Shown: positions 12,838 to 22,700 of the stretch, in pieces
How positions within the stretch are numbered: position 1 is the stretch's first letter
Layout: every line of letters begins with the position of its first letter
NCBI GenBank assembly: GCA_028622995.1
Contig: JAJQJQ010000084.1
Span: 310,001 to 374,000, forward strand
DNA length: 64,000 nucleotides
From: Panagrolaimus kolymaensis
Lineage: Eukaryota > Nematoda > Chromadorea > Rhabditida > Panagrolaimidae
Direction of reading: 5' to 3'
Notes under the pieces: generated by a model
Database searches by the model: none
The model's input: only the letters and a program-made list of their open reading frames with translations
What the model was told of the DNA's origin: nothing
Position numbers and translations under genes: made by a program

Positions 12838-13413
12838 ATGAAGTTCAACTTGGCAATCGCTGCCGCCATATTTTTGATCCAAGGAGTATCCACTCAATTT
12901 TATGATGATTATTACGGGGATGGTGGTGGAGGCCAAGGTGGCTCTGATTATTATGGCGGCGGTGGTGGTGGATATGGTAATGGTCCATTAGGTCCGGTCT
13001 TAAGAGAAAACTCTCGTAATGCTCGAAAACCCTCCCGAAGTAACCGGAATGATGATGATGAAAGCGTGGAACGAGATAGCAAAAAAGATGACGATAGCGG
13101 AGAAGTGGACCAAGATAAATTAATTGAAATGCTTCAAAGTTTTTTATCCAAACAAAATCGCAACTCAAAGGACTCAGATACTGATGAAGATGGCGGTGAT
13201 TTAAAAGATATTTTGAAAGTTCTTGGTCCACTTCTCAAAGGAGTTGGTGGTGGTAACAAAGACGGAAGCAAAAGCAAAGATGGTGGAAGTGGAAATATTA
13301 TTGAAAGCCTTGTTGGTGGGCTTGGAGGCTTACTTGGTGGTGGGAATAATGGCGGTGGTGGAGGTGGCATTGGCGGCGGTATGCTTAACTCACTTCTCAG
13401 TGGCTTGGGATAA
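12838..13413 (+). CDS. Secreted Gly-rich protein with acidic middle and hydrophobic C-terminus
   Basis: A single exon encodes 191 aa. The ATG at 12838 starts a clear signal peptide (MKFNLAIAAAIFLIQGVST). Then come a Tyr/Asp/Gly-rich stretch (YDDYYGDGGGG), a charged Asn/Asp/Ser/Lys-rich middle with helical segments (DKLIEMLQSFL; DLKDILKVLGPLL), and a Gly-rich tail with hydrophobic LLGGG and LNSLLSGLG patches. I recognise no family and assign no function; it is a nematode-type secreted low-complexity protein. It shares its layout (signal peptide, charged middle, poly-Gly, short hydrophobic end) with the next gene at 14433, so the two may be distant duplicates. Minus-strand frames across it are shadows of its Gly codons. 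Confidence 0.75.
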   Translation: MKFNLAIAAAIFLIQGVSTQFYDDYYGDGGGGQGGSDYYGGGGGGYGNGPLGPVLRENSRNARKPSRSNRNDDDESVERDSKKDDDSGEVDQDKLIEMLQSFLSKQNRNSKDSDTDEDGGDLKDILKVLGPLLKGVGGGNKDGSKSKDGGSGNIIESLVGGLGGLLGGGNNGGGGGGIGGGMLNSLLSGLG

Positions 13414-13477
13414 GATTTAAATTAATTTCTTTGTTAAAAATGCTTTTTGGTAAATATTTAAATTTCATGGAAAAGCC

Positions 13478-13483
13478 AATAAA
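13478..13483 (+). terminator. Polyadenylation signal AATAAA
   Basis: AATAAA lies 65 bases past the stop of the secreted Gly-rich protein gene, a normal nematode 3' UTR length. Confidence 0.5.
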
Positions 13484-14024
13484 CTTTTGTATTTTCTAAT
13501 TATATCCTTTGTTTGATATTTTACCAATTTTATCGGAAATTATATGCTTTCAAAATAAAATGAAAGCGTTCCAAAATTTATAGAATTTTTTTTCTAAGCC
13601 ACATGTCCAAAGACAAGAGTTTGAATTTAATATTTACCACAAACTTAGGGTAATTAAACCAAAGGAAAAATATTTTAACGAGAAATTATTCAATCAAAAA
13701 AGTTCAGAAAAGACGCGTTTGGTCCTTTTTTTTATGAACACAAAAGAAAAAAAATTGTACAGAGAAAAAAAGAAACAAAAATTTTTCATCGAAAAAAGTG
13801 AAAAAAAATTGTAGTTTGATCTTTTAAAATTCAAATCAAAAACAACTGATTTTTTTTCGATGGATGGGATTTGGAACCATAGCATCACACAATTTGCTGA
13901 TTTGCGTTATTTTTGTTGTCGAATAAATAATATAAAAATTCTGTCAATTTTTTGTTTTTGTAAAATCAAATTAAAAGGTTTTGAAAAAAATATTTATTTA
14001 AATTTTAAAAAATGTTTTTCATAA

Positions 14025-14164
14025 ATGTCTAAATATTCCGAAAAAGTAGTGATTATTATCGAAATTTATTGAAAATCTGACAAGCTGCAGCAGTTATATT
14101 TGCAAAACATGGAGCCTCTGTAACCATTCATGGACGTTCAGAAATTGGATTAAAAAGACTCTAG
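14025..14164 (+). pseudogene. Decayed fragment of a short-chain dehydrogenase/reductase (SDR)
   Basis: From an ATG at 14025 the frame reads MSKYSEKVVIII, the usual start and first beta strand of an SDR Rossmann fold. About 20 bases later (14061-14080), where the TGxxxGIG cofactor loop should be, there is a stop and a frame change. From 14081 the frame resumes as QAAAVIFAKHGASVTIHGR, the following helix and the second strand with the HGR that helps choose NADP(H), then ends at a TAG (14162). Nothing recognisable follows. I read it as a relic of a first exon. Two SDR-like pieces in the right order and spacing make chance unlikely, but there is no alignment behind this. Confidence 0.7.
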
Positions 14165-14388
14165 CAATGATTATCGCTGCTAGAATACTGTAATCATACA
14201 TATTTTTTGTGAAAATTTTATAAAATAAAAATATTTTTAAAAATCATAATCGAAAAATTTCAAAAAATAAAAAGAATTTTATTTTTGCAAAAACAAACAA
14301 CAAAATATCAAAAAAATTTATTTAATGTAAAAAATTTTGGATCAAAACAAATCAAAATTTTTGCTTTACTTTGAGGCAATAAAAAAAT

Positions 14389-14394
14389 TATAAA
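14389..14394 (+). promoter_or_regulatory. TATA box of the secreted-protein gene at 14433
   Basis: TATAAA followed by more A lies 44 bases before the ATG. A similar box lies 46 bases before the ATG of the next secreted-protein gene, which supports a function despite the AT-rich background. Confidence 0.5.
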
Positions 14395-14432
14395 AAAACT
14401 GCTTTTCTTAAAATTTTTGTATCTAAAAGAAA

Positions 14433-15137
14433 ATGAGAACTTCGTGTTTCTTCGTTTTCTGCCTTCTTACTGCTGTTTTTCTTTTAGCGGATGCCAGGCA
14501 TCTTCCTAGAAAAAATAGAGTTATCCATCAAAAAAATGGAAAAGGAGAATTTGATCCAGCAGAATTAGAAAAAATGATAAAACAAATCGGAGATGGAAAA
14601 GAGCCATCTGCAGAAGAACGTCAAGAAATGGCAACAAAATTGTTAGCTGCTGTTGCAAAAGAACAACAACAGCAACCTCAAGGATCAGGTTCAGCAGATT
14701 CGAGTGAGTTTTATCTATTCTCAAAACTGCAAAGAAATAAAAATACAATAAAATTATTTTTAGATCAACCCAGTGGCAAGCAAAATGAAGAAGAAGATTC
14801 TGCTCAACCTCAAAATTATCCAAGGAGACTTTCCCCATATAAACAATTTAATCGCGAGATTTATGGTAAAAACAGAAATGGAAATGATTTCTTCGCTCCA
14901 GTGATGCAAGTAAATCGTGATCCATTTTGGCAATTACGTGGATGGCAACCTGATTTTAAAGTTGATAAAATTATGGATAAAATGGAAAAGGAAGCCAAGG
15001 AAAGAGAAGCAGCAAAACAAAAACAAAAAGAAAGCGGAGGCAACGGTGGCGGAGGCGGTGGAGGTGGCGGAAGTGGAATTGATGGAAGTGCAATCATGGG
15101 AATGGCCATTAAATTTCTTCCTTTACTTCTTGGATAA
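14433..15137 (+). CDS. Secreted Gly-rich protein with hydrophobic C-terminal tail
   Basis: The likely model is two exons, 14433-14703 and 14764-15137. The 60-bp intron (GTGAGT...TTTTTAG) divides by three, so the frame also stays open if it is retained; spliced length is 214 aa. It starts with a signal peptide (MRTSCFFVFCLLTAVFLLADA), then a charged helical region (about 40-75), a Gln-rich run, an acidic patch, a basic block with PRRLSP, a Lys/Glu/Gln-rich helix (about 155-180), poly-Gly, and a hydrophobic end (KFLPLLLG). I recognise no family. The layout resembles the gene at 12838. Dibasic sites are present, but there are no repeated peptides as in a typical neuropeptide precursor. Confidence 0.75.
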   Translation: MRTSCFFVFCLLTAVFLLADARHLPRKNRVIHQKNGKGEFDPAELEKMIKQIGDGKEPSAEERQEMATKLLAAVAKEQQQQPQGSGSADSSEFYLFSKLQRNKNTIKLFLDQPSGKQNEEEDSAQPQNYPRRLSPYKQFNREIYGKNRNGNDFFAPVMQVNRDPFWQLRGWQPDFKVDKIMDKMEKEAKEREAAKQKQKESGGNGGGGGGGGGSGIDGSAIMGMAIKFLPLLLG

Positions 15138-15419
15138 CCAAAAATAATAAAATATTTTTTGCTCGAAAAAAGTAAATAATTCTTTGAATTAAATTTTTTT
15201 AAATTTTGATATAAAAAAGTAAAAGTTTTATGCTTTTGTTTTTTATTTTTTATTTTTTTTGGCGCTCTTTAATTTCTTTTTGTTTCTTTTTTTTGCTTTG
15301 ATTAAGAATAAACTCGGCTTCTATTTTCTTCACAATTTTTTATGAATAACACGAGAAAAAAAAAGAAGCAGCAAAAAAATAAAGTTTTGATTGACTCATT
15401 TCCAAAATATTTGAAGCAA

Positions 15420-15427
15420 TATAAAAA
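15420..15427 (+). promoter_or_regulatory. TATA box of the secreted-protein gene at 15466
   Basis: TATAAAAA lies 46 bases before the ATG, implying a very short 5' UTR. Confidence 0.5.
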
Positions 15428-15465
15428 CTCTCCAAGGAAAATTTTCCAAAGTTATTCATTCCACG

Positions 15466-15864
15466 ATGAAATCATTTTTGATTTTCTTCTTTATTGCTTC
15501 CAGCATTTTTATTGTTGCTGAAGTTGGTGCTTCTTCTTCCCATATTCGAGCTCGCCGAAATGTATGGGGTTCCATTGCCACTGGATTTGAAACCGCTGCC
15601 GATGCCGTAGTTGATGGAGGTGAATGGGTTGCAAATAAAACCGTTGAAGGTTATCATGCCACTGTGGATCTTGTCAGTTCAAATTCGGATGAAGAAAGTA
15701 TTAATGTCGTCTCTGATGAACCTGGCGGGCATGTAATTTATTTTGAGCAAGACCCAACTGAAACTACAACCGCCACTTTCGAACCTGAAATTCCTCCCAA
15801 TGATGAAGGCATAATCTTGCCAAACAGCTTCGATAATGATTTCGGTAGAGAACCCATGTTTTAA
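15466..15864 (+). CDS. Small secreted protein with RARR processing site (132 aa)
   Basis: A single exon encodes 132 aa. A signal peptide (about residues 1-22) precedes SSSHIRARRNVWG, where RARR fits a furin-type or dibasic cleavage site. The downstream part begins with an amphipathic-looking Ala/Val-rich helix and carries one N-glycosylation sequon (NKT). The C-terminal half is acidic and Pro/Thr-rich. I do not recognise a family. The gene is third in a run of plus-strand secreted-protein genes and has its own TATA box and a polyadenylation signal at 15912-15917. A propeptide released at RARR is possible but unproven. Confidence 0.75.
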   Translation: MKSFLIFFFIASSIFIVAEVGASSSHIRARRNVWGSIATGFETAADAVVDGGEWVANKTVEGYHATVDLVSSNSDEESINVVSDEPGGHVIYFEQDPTETTTATFEPEIPPNDEGIILPNSFDNDFGREPMF

Positions 15865-18800
15865 AATTTTATGTTTTGAAAAAATTTGATACTCCTTGTA
15901 AAATTTTTAATAATAAAAGCTAAATTTAGAAACATTTTTATTGCAAGTTTATTATTTCGTCGAGAAATTATTTATTCTATTTTTTTTTAAATTTTATTTG
16001 AAAGCCAACATAAAATTAAGCACAAATAAAAGATTTTGTCAAAACTGCAAATAAAAATAAAAGTAAACTAAATATTTTTTCTACTAAAACAGATATTTAA
16101 TATCAAAGGATAACGTAGCTGTTTTTTTGTGTTTTCAACCCACAGCTTCATGTAGCGCTTTTTAAGTATTCAGTTTGTTAGAAGAAAAAAAATCAGTTAT
16201 TCGAGTGAATAGCTCCTTCATTCACTCAAGGGAAAACAACAAAAAAAAAAGAATCTTTTGTCTTTGTTTTTCTAGAATAAATTTTCTAAAAAAAAAGACT
16301 CCACTCTTGTTGTTTATTTCCAATGTGAGAAAGACGACGGGAGCGACGGACTCTACGAACTTCTGTGCCCTTGTTTGATCATTCTTCAAATAATTTTTTA
16401 TGAATGTATGTCGACGCCTTTATTTTTAGAGTGAGTGTCAAAAAATAAAGTTTTAAAAATGAAAAAAAAAGACAATATAAGCTTCTTCTGTTTTTTATTA
16501 TAATAAAAGAATTCAATTGTTTTTGAGACACGACGACAACTGGCGTCTGTTATTTTTAAAAAATTTCTATCAACAAAAAAAAAGAAAGAATATTGTTTTT
16601 TCTTTTTCATTTTTTTCATTCATTAACAAAAGACAAAAAAAAGCTTTTTGAAAAGAAAATAAAACAGAAGGAATTACGAAGGCACGGAGATTGAAGATAC
16701 TAGAATAAAAAATGGGCAAAATTAGTAAAAGTGACCTTTGAATAGAAAAAAATAAACAACCAAACTTCGAAAAAGACCACTGAGGAAACTTGAATGAAAA
16801 AAGTGAATGAATTACATTTTCAATAATTTATTGTATTTTAACGCTGAATTGCTTTAAGATATAAACCAAACTTTTGTTATTTTTTAGTTGTCTTTTCTTA
16901 ATCTTACTTCTATTTTTTCATTTGACGATGATTCATTTTTTTATAAACATAAAAAAAACTTTTTTAAAGTCAAAAACTTACTTTGGAAAAATCAAAAAAA
17001 AAATGAAAGATTATATATCCATTTCCTCTGATTTTTTTTTGTCTTTGTTTTTTTACATCTGTTCGCTGCCATGATTTGCGTCAAAAGTTTTGGATCATCT
17101 TTCAAAGGTGCTTTTGATAATGTCAATCCTTTTTTCATTCCTCCATCAAACACTTTGACACCTTTCTTGAAAAAAAAGTTTAAAATCGTAAACTTTTAAA
17201 AAATAAAAAATCTTTTTTGCAATCAGAATTTTCGCTAAAATTAATTCTTAGAAATTTTTTTGGACAATTCAAAAACCTATCTTTTTTGTTTTATTCCAAA
17301 AAAAACATTGTCGAACTTTTGCTTATTTTTTCTTTGTTTTTTTTTTACATTTTTTTGTAATATTTTACTTGCTTCTTACTCCCAGAAAATATATAGTAAA
17401 CACAAATTAGTTGTTTTAAACTTTATTCCCTAAAAAAACCAAAAGTTTATTGAATTTAATGACCGTCAAGGGAAAGAGAGAGATAAAGCATTTATTTTTC
17501 TAACATCTCTTCTCTCATTTCCTTCCATCACAGCTTTATGTTCTTCGATTTCGATTGTGGTGGCTCAAAATGAGTGACGCTAAATTTCTTCAAAGTTTGA
17601 TGGAATTTTTTTTGTTGTTTGTTTTTAAACTTCTCAACTTTTTACTTGTGTTTTTCAAATTCCCTGAACGGGAATTTATTTGGGTTAAACTTTTGTTTTA
17701 GTTTTTTTTGGAGTAAAGTAAAATAAGAATGTTGTGAACTTAGGTTTAGTGTTAAATGTTTTTTTTTCTGTTTGGTTCGAACTTTGTTTTTTTTTACACA
17801 TCCATGGGCCATGCCTGCCGCCAGATGGGGAGTCAAATGGAATGAAAAATAGGAAAAAGAAGAGTTAGCTAAAGAAAGATAAAATAAAATAACATTGGTT
17901 TTATTGAATCGTAATTGTGACGTTTTATTTTTTATTTTAATTATGAAAGGTACTTTGAAAGTGCACCAAGTTCTTGTATAATTTTTTAAATATTTACTTT
18001 TTTTTTGTAATATCGGAACAATATTAAAATTAATTAAGTTTTATCCAACAATAAATTTAAATTAATGCAAGAATTTTAATATTTTATTTTTTTCTGTTAA
18101 CGATTTCTCATGCAAATGGAAAACTTTTTTGCAACTTCCAAAAAGAGTTTTAGAAAAAAAAGAAATTTTGATTAATCGCTGGTATTTGACTTGGCTATTT
18201 TTGTTTTTTGTTTTTAAACTTTCAATTTTTTAAGAACTACTTTTTACTTTTGGTATATTAAATAGAATTTTTCCAGTTTTTTTGTAGTTTTTTGGTTTCT
18301 GATTTTCAGTTTCATTTTTTTTTTCTGAAAATTCCTAAAAAAATTTCACTTCGAGATTTATTATTTTTACTTCCAAAAAAACATAATCATTTATTTTACA
18401 ACTTATTTTTTTTACTAATTACGCCTCCTCAAAAAAACCCCATTTTACTATCATTATTTCTTTTTTGGAGAATCCTAAATCTTGGCTTTTAAAATATAAA
18501 AAAATTAATCGATGCTATTTTTTGTTCCACATTTCCTTGTTACTTTTTTTTAAACGTTTGTAATGCTTTTAATTTATTTTTCGACGTTCTTTGGAGGATT
18601 CAGACATTTTTAAAGCCCTAAAGAAAAAATTGTTTATGTTAATAATTTTTTTTGGTTTTTTGATTTATTGGTTTAAAACTTAGAGTTTGGCTTTTTTTTA
18701 CAGCTACAACATCGTTTAAGGGTAATTTTAAACTATATTATTGGAGCAAAGATTTTTGGGATATTTTAAACTTTATAAAAGAATAGATTTTTGTGGCTGA

Positions 18801-19724
18801 CAATATTTATATTTACTTTTACAAAGTTATTATTGAGTGGCGACTACGATGCTTTTGTTCCGATTATTCAGTCATTTGGTGCATTTTAAAAAATTAAGGG
18901 TAAGTTTTTTTTTGTAATTTTTTTTATCAAATTTTTAATTGAGCCTATCGTGTTAAAAGTATCTAAGACAATTTTATTGTTTCAAGAGCCATAAATTTTG
19001 TGAAAAATTAAATACATTTTGATTTATTATTTTTTGTGTTTTTAAATTAGTAAATTTAATTCATTAAAAATTTTTTGTTTCATTCGTTCATTTTATTTTT
19101 ATTTTGCAACAAACTTTTTTTCTTGTTAATTCAGAAAACAAAAAATGGAAAATTTGTGGTAATAAAAAAAAGAAAACTTCCACAACTTTTTTATATATTT
19201 ATTACTCCCTTGACATTTTTTTTACCACCAAAATAAATGTCCACAAATCCACAAAAAAGTATCCAACTAACTAACTAACTTGCATCTTGTGAAAAAGAAA
19301 GTTAATTGAAAAAAAAAATCTCGTTTTTCGCTGAGTTTTTTTATTTATTTTTATTGCGTAAAAATGGAAAAATAGTGTGGCATCATCGTTTTTTTTATCG
19401 GCTGCTCAAAATAAAAATTTGTTTGTTATTTATTTCGGATATTGGATTTTATTTTTGGTATACTCACAACTATCAACCGTTAAGAGTGCAGCGCTATAGT
19501 AATTTTCGATTACTGTAAAAACGAATTAATTTTGTTTTGAAATTTTGGCAAATAAGCTCTAAAATTTGTGAATCATCTGTTTATAATTATAAAAACGAAC
19601 ACCAATTTATATTTATTTTTTGACACTTTTAAAATTTAACTTAAAAAGTTTAATTTGTGTCTAAAAGGGAAATTATTTTTACTAGTGTCTCATACAGAAA
19701 ATTAAAAGCCATTATTATGTTTTT
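15865..19724. other. Low-complexity intergenic stretch, no gene seen
   Basis: About 3.9 kb of A- and T-run DNA. Open frames are short and Phe/Leu/Lys-rich. Minor items are an 8-bp inverted repeat near 16203-16227 and a short ACTA/ACTAACTAAC run near 19265-19280. A 5' UTR exon of the K2P channel could lie near 18830-18900, where a plausible donor occurs, but I cannot support it. Confidence 0.5.
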
Positions 19725-22700
19725 ATGGCTTCACCAATAAATATCCAACAATTTATTTTTACTCATAAATATTATTATTCTGATGAAATGATTACAATAG
19801 ATAATTATCGAAGAAAAAAAAATCGTTTTTTTCAGCAAGCTAAACCTTTCACCCTTCATTTTTCCTTATTGGGCATAGTTTTACTTTATTCATTTGGTGG
19901 AGGAATGATATTTCGATATTTGGAAGAAGATTATGTAACAAATTTAGCTGAAACTGAACAAAAAGCTAAAGTTAAATGTGTTCATGATGTAAGTTAAATT
20001 TTTTTGTTCGAGACTCTATTTTTGGAAAAAATCGAAATTTATCAAAATTGTTGATTTCGCTTTGAGATCTTCGACCAAAAAAAAGTTGCAAATAGTTAGA
20101 TTTACCACCAAATTTTCAGATTTTTACGAATGCCACTTCTTTGACTTATCATAATTATCGACCAACAAATTTCACGATTCAAACCATAATTGATTGTTTT
20201 CACGTTGAAATAGATCCAAGAAATCAATGGAGTAGTCTCACCGCAGCTTTTTATGGTTTTGGTATTGCAACTACTTTGGGTAATCTTTTAAATCTGTTTT
20301 TGTGTTGATTAAATTTTTTTATGTTTAGGATATAATCGACTTCAGCCTTTAACCCTTCAAGGAAGATTATTTTGCATTTTATATGGAATTTGTGGAATTC
20401 CAATTACTATGATCATTATAGCTAATGTTGGTCAATATCTTCATCAATTTGCTGGATTATTAAAGAAAAATGTAAGCTTCAAAGCATAGCACAAAGCAAC
20501 AAAAAAAAAAGAGTGATTTTCAAGATAACAAACATTAGGATAAAAAAATGTTTTTCAAAACTCTCTTTTGGTCTTCCGAAAGAATTTTTTTTCCTCGTTT
20601 TGACCACTAAAAATTTTTCCAGATTGAAGCCTATAATAAACGCCGCCGAGCTTCTAAAGCCAATATCACGGGAGATGATATTCCAGATTCTTCGATCGAA
20701 ACTACTTCCCTTGCATTGCTTTTTGTTTTTCTATTTTATGTGGCTTTTGGGGCATTGCTGTTGCCAGCATTAAATGGAGAGGTAAAAATATTATTATTTT
20801 TGCATAGTTTTTTGAAAATAAATTGGAAAAAATATGTATTTTTAGTTTGATTTTTGGAATGGTCTGTACTATAATTTTATCACTTTGACTGCCATTGATT
20901 TTGGACATGCAGTACCAAAAAAGTAAGCTTCCAAGAGTTTTTTTACAAAAATTTGAAAAAATAAAATATATATTTAAATTTTTTTAGTCTCTTTTATTGG
21001 CCAATAACTTTCATTTATATTTGTTTTGGTCTTGCAATTACCACCATTGCCATTGGTAAGTCACGCCATTCTTGCTTTAATCGATTTGATTATGCATCGA
21101 ATTTTTTTAAGATATCGGAGCCCAATATATGAAAAAATTACATCACATTGGACAAAAAATGAAAAATGTTGCTCAAACTAAAATTTGGTTTGGCGGAAAA
21201 ACGTGGGTTTTAAAGATTTTTTTAATTTAACAAATTTACATATTTGCTAAAAATGCCTGTCAAAAATTATTTTAAGGGTTTTTATAGAAGAAATTTGCAG
21301 CAAATTTAAAAATGTGATTTGTAAACCAAAATTAAAATGAAAAAAAGTTTTATTAGAAATCTTTTAAAATTTAAATGGGTTTTTATAATATTGAGTAAAA
21401 TTAAAGTTTACAGTTATCAAAAAAAAGTGGTGACAAAAATGAAGTAAATTTTGCATATTTATATATTTTTTATAATAACTAAATAAAAGGAAAGAAAAAA
21501 ATGTGTGACATGGATTTATGTAAAAAAAAATCTATTATTACTAATGAGTATAGGAAAATAAAAATAATCTACCGTGTAAATTCGCATATATTTTTTTATG
21601 AATTAAAAAAGTGTTTTTTGAGTTCAAAAAATTCTCTAAATTTCAAAATTTTTTGAGTAAATTAAAAAATTGAAATTAAGTTTATTTATATTTTTTTTCT
21701 CATTGATTTCGCCTTAAAAAGAATCCTCCAGCTTTTTGAGCTATTTGTCCCGCAGTGCTAGTTACAACACTTCCAATTGCACCGGGTAATTGTTGTTGTT
21801 GATTTTGATTTTGATTTGGGCCAGTTGAAATTCCTCCTCCTCCCATTCCACTTTGAAGATTATTATATCCTCCTCCAGAAGGCATATTTTGTTGATTAGT
21901 TGGACTTGGGCCATAACCATATTGAGAAGTTGATTGCTGTTGTTGTTGAGTTAATTGTTGCTGTTGCTGCAATTGTTGTTGTTGTAGAATTTTGGGATCA
22001 TTTGAATGGGTTTTACATTGAGGGCATTGCCATACCACTTCTTGGCAAGAGGAATATGCTTTGCAACTAAAAAAAAGTTTAGGCGATCAAAAAAGGATAA
22101 AAAAGAGGAAAAACTAAATACCGTAAACAATTATGTAAAAGCATCCCTGGTCGATGGGTCAATGATGTAAATCGATCCATCATAGCTGCTTTAGCTCGAG
22201 TTGAAAGGCATTCATCTAAAAAAATTGGGATTTTACTTTGCAAAAAGATGGCATAAATAAAATATAATTAGAAATTTAGAATTTTCGTGACGATATATTT
22301 TTAAATGTCTTGACCGGAATATTTTCAAAAAGCAGGCAAGCTTAAAATAATTTTTTTTGGGGTTTAGTTTAGTCAAAATTATTTTTCAAGTTTTTAGGTT
22401 TTTTTCCCCAAAAAGCTGCTCACTATTTTCATTTAAATTCAACTCACAAGTTTGTTGCTGAGACATTTCCATAACATGTTCAGGTCGTTGAACCATTTGT
22501 AAACATTGATCTAATAAATCAAACATTTTGCAACGATCTAATAAACTCAACCGCACAAAAACGGATAATTGTGTGGTGGAACTAAGTAACATTTGAGCAC
22601 ATTTTCTTAATAAACCATGAGATTCCATTTTGCATGCCGCAATTAAAACCACAGCTATATTAGTTTCAGTGATTCTTAATTGAGGCGGGTAAATAGCCAT

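Noticed and set aside
12845..13370. His-rich and Pro-rich minus-strand frames opposite the secreted Gly-rich gene
   Set aside because: Reverse complements of GGT/GGC Gly codons; the plus-strand frame has the signal peptide and polyadenylation signal.
15100..15137. C-terminal KFLPLLLG resembling a short antimicrobial peptide
   Set aside because: No cleavage site precedes it and the likeness is a few hydrophobic residues only.
17570..17701. Frame starting MSDAKFLQSLMEFF
   Set aside because: Short, Phe/Leu-rich, T-run driven; no signal peptide, domain or conserved context.
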